Assembly: GCA_020026175.1 (NCBI GenBank)
Contig: JAHHQV010000082.1
Location: 1 to 7,315 of the forward strand
From: Phocaeicola sp.
GTDB lineage: Bacteria > Bacteroidota > Bacteroidia > Bacteroidales > Bacteroidaceae
DNA length: 7,315 bases
Direction of reading: 5' to 3'
Part shown: piece by piece, positions 6,065 to 7,315 of the stretch
Numbering within the stretch: position 1 is the first letter of the stretch
How the letters are laid out: each line of letters begins with the position of its first letter
Translations under genes and position numbers: made by a program
Notes under the pieces: generated by a model
Database searches by the model: none
Told to the model about the DNA's origin: nothing
The model's input: only the letters and a program-made list of their open reading frames with translations

Positions 6065-7237
6065 ATGCTTACACAACTTATAAATGGAAGAATCTTGACT
6101 CCACAAGGATGGATAAAAGATGGTTCTGTGCTAATAAGCAATGGAAAAATATTGGAAGTGACAAATAGTGACCTTGCGGTGATAGGTGCTAAGGTTATTG
6201 ATGTCAAGGGTATGAATATAGTACCTGGATTTGTAGGAATGCATATTCATGGTGGCGACGGTCGTGATTTTACTGAATGTACAGCAGAGGCGTTCGAATG
6301 TGCTACAAGGGCTCATCTTAAACATGGTACTACAACTATATTGCCTACATTGTCTTCAACTTCTATAGAGAATATAAAGAAAGGTGCAGAAGTATGTGAA
6401 AATGTAATGGCTTCAAATAAAATTATAAACGGTCTTCATATAGAAGGTCCTTATCTGAATCCTAAAATGGCTTCTGCCGAATGGGCTGATATTTTGAAAG
6501 AACCGGTGAAAGAAGAGTATATGGATTTGGTAGAAAATTCTTCTTGCATTAAAAGATGGGATATAAGTCCTGAGGTGAAAGGCGGTCATGACTTTGGACG
6601 ATATATTACTTCAAAGGGAATCCTTGCTGCCATTACTCATACAGAAGCTGAATTTGAGGAAATAAAGGAAGCTTACAATTCGGGATTTACTCATGCTGCT
6701 CATTTCTATAATGCTATGCCTGGTTTCCATAAGCGTAGAGAATATAAGTACGAAGGAACTGTGGAAAGCGTGTATCTGATGGATGATATGTCGGTTGAAG
6801 TTATTGCGGATGGAGTTCATTTGCCTTCTACAATGTTGAAACTGGTGTATAAGCTGAAGGGTGTAGAGAGAACTTGTCTTGTGACTGATGCTTTGAAGTA
6901 TTCTGCATTTGACGGCGAAATCAATGATAGTAAATATATCATAGAAAACAATGTATGCCGATTGGCTGACGGCTCTTCGTTGGCAGGTAGCTTGGCTACT
7001 ATGGATAATCTGGTATGGAATATGGTTAACAAAGCAGGTGTTCCTGTTGAAGATGCTGTAAGGATGGCTTCGGAAACTCCTGCCAGAATCCTTGGAATTG
7101 ACTCTTGTAAAGGAACTCTGCAGAAAGGAAAGGATGCCGATATTGTTGTTCTTGATAATAACATGAATGTAAGATGTGTGTTCTCGTATGGAGAGATAGT
7201 TGAAGGAACAAATACTCTTATAAACAAGATTTTATAA
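6065..7237 (+). CDS. N-acetylglucosamine-6-phosphate deacetylase paralogue, copy 2
   Basis: A 390-residue NagA-family amidohydrolase, clearly related to the gene just before it along its whole length (more than half identical by eye, starting MLTQxINxRILTPQGW). Metal and catalytic residues are retained: H60 and H62 (HIHGGDGRDF), E127 in GLHIEGPY, H192, H213 and N216 in AAHFYNAMPGF, H252 in ADGVHL and D275 in VTDA. It has the canonical EGPY that copy 1 lacks, but THT instead of GHT before H192 and PGFVGMH in place of PGxIDxH. The loop after EGPY (about 131-150) differs strongly from copy 1. It should be an active deacetylase; whether it uses GlcNAc-6-P or another N-acetyl sugar phosphate cannot be told from sequence. 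It ends in a double stop TAATAA and shares an operon with copy 1. Confidence 0.86.
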   Translation: MLTQLINGRILTPQGWIKDGSVLISNGKILEVTNSDLAVIGAKVIDVKGMNIVPGFVGMHIHGGDGRDFTECTAEAFECATRAHLKHGTTTILPTLSSTSIENIKKGAEVCENVMASNKIINGLHIEGPYLNPKMASAEWADILKEPVKEEYMDLVENSSCIKRWDISPEVKGGHDFGRYITSKGILAAITHTEAEFEEIKEAYNSGFTHAAHFYNAMPGFHKRREYKYEGTVESVYLMDDMSVEVIADGVHLPSTMLKLVYKLKGVERTCLVTDALKYSAFDGEINDSKYIIENNVCRLADGSSLAGSLATMDNLVWNMVNKAGVPVEDAVRMASETPARILGIDSCKGTLQKGKDADIVVLDNNMNVRCVFSYGEIVEGTNTLINKIL

Positions 7238-7272
7238 TAAAGGACAATTGTAACTTTATATATGATATTTAT

Positions 7273-7312
7273 AGACCGGACAGGGAATGACTGTCCGGTC
7301 TTTTGCGTTTTT
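7273..7312 (+). terminator. Strong intrinsic terminator of the nagA operon
   Basis: GACCGGACAG (7274-7283) and CTGTCCGGTC (7291-7300) are perfect complements, extended by an A-T pair (7273/7301), with a 7-base loop GGAATGA. TTTT then GCG and TTTTT follow. It is GC-rich in an AT-rich region and starts 35 bases after the second nagA stop codon, so transcription of the pair should end here. Confidence 0.93.
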
Positions 7313-7315
7313 GTG

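Noticed and set aside
6817..7227. A 136-codon open frame on the - strand, opposite the end of the second nagA
   Set aside because: Antisense shadow of a well-conserved amidohydrolase domain; no motif, and no promoter or independent context.
4879..7237. Reading the nagA pair as a recent or assembly-generated duplication
   Set aside because: The proteins differ at a large share of positions and the DNA differs at most synonymous sites, so this is an old, genuine paralogue pair.

Overview
This AT-rich window carries seven complete protein genes, all on the + strand and closely packed. It looks like chromosomal DNA from a member of the Bacteroidales (Bacteroidota). The evidence is the strongly Bacteroides-like wording of the PfkA, Psd and NagA proteins, the DUF4834-type small protein after pssA, the lack of clear Shine-Dalgarno sequences, and a Bacteroidota-type -7 box (TAnnTTTG) ahead of each transcription unit. 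I cannot name the genus. I see no tRNA, rRNA, CRISPR array, insertion sequence or phage gene.

Layout. Positions 1-207 hold no gene I can identify; there may be the tail and weak terminator of an upstream gene, then a promoter. Cmk (208-900) and IspH (872-1759) overlap by 29 bp and are probably co-transcribed. PfkA (1853-2833) has its own -7 box and a terminator at about 2855-2905. Psd (3034-3723), PssA (3734-4447) and a DUF4834-like membrane protein (4457-4711) form a tight three-gene operon. Its promoter is at 2973-3004, and its terminator hairpin begins inside the last codons. Two tandem NagA paralogues (4879-6045 and 6065-7237) form a second operon, ending in a perfect hairpin at 7273-7312.

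Function. The left part is housekeeping metabolism: CMP/dCMP phosphorylation, the last step of the MEP isoprenoid pathway, and the committed step of glycolysis. The middle operon makes phosphatidylethanolamine: PssA makes phosphatidylserine from CDP-diacylglycerol and Psd decarboxylates it. The right operon deacetylates N-acetylglucosamine-6-phosphate (or related sugars), feeding amino sugars into glycolysis and cell-wall synthesis.

I found no evidence of a novel multi-gene system. The points most worth a second look are the diverged NagA pair, whose metal ligands are kept but whose nearby motifs differ; the terminator built around the stop codon of the DUF4834-like gene; and the uniform -7 boxes, which give a consistent transcription-unit map.
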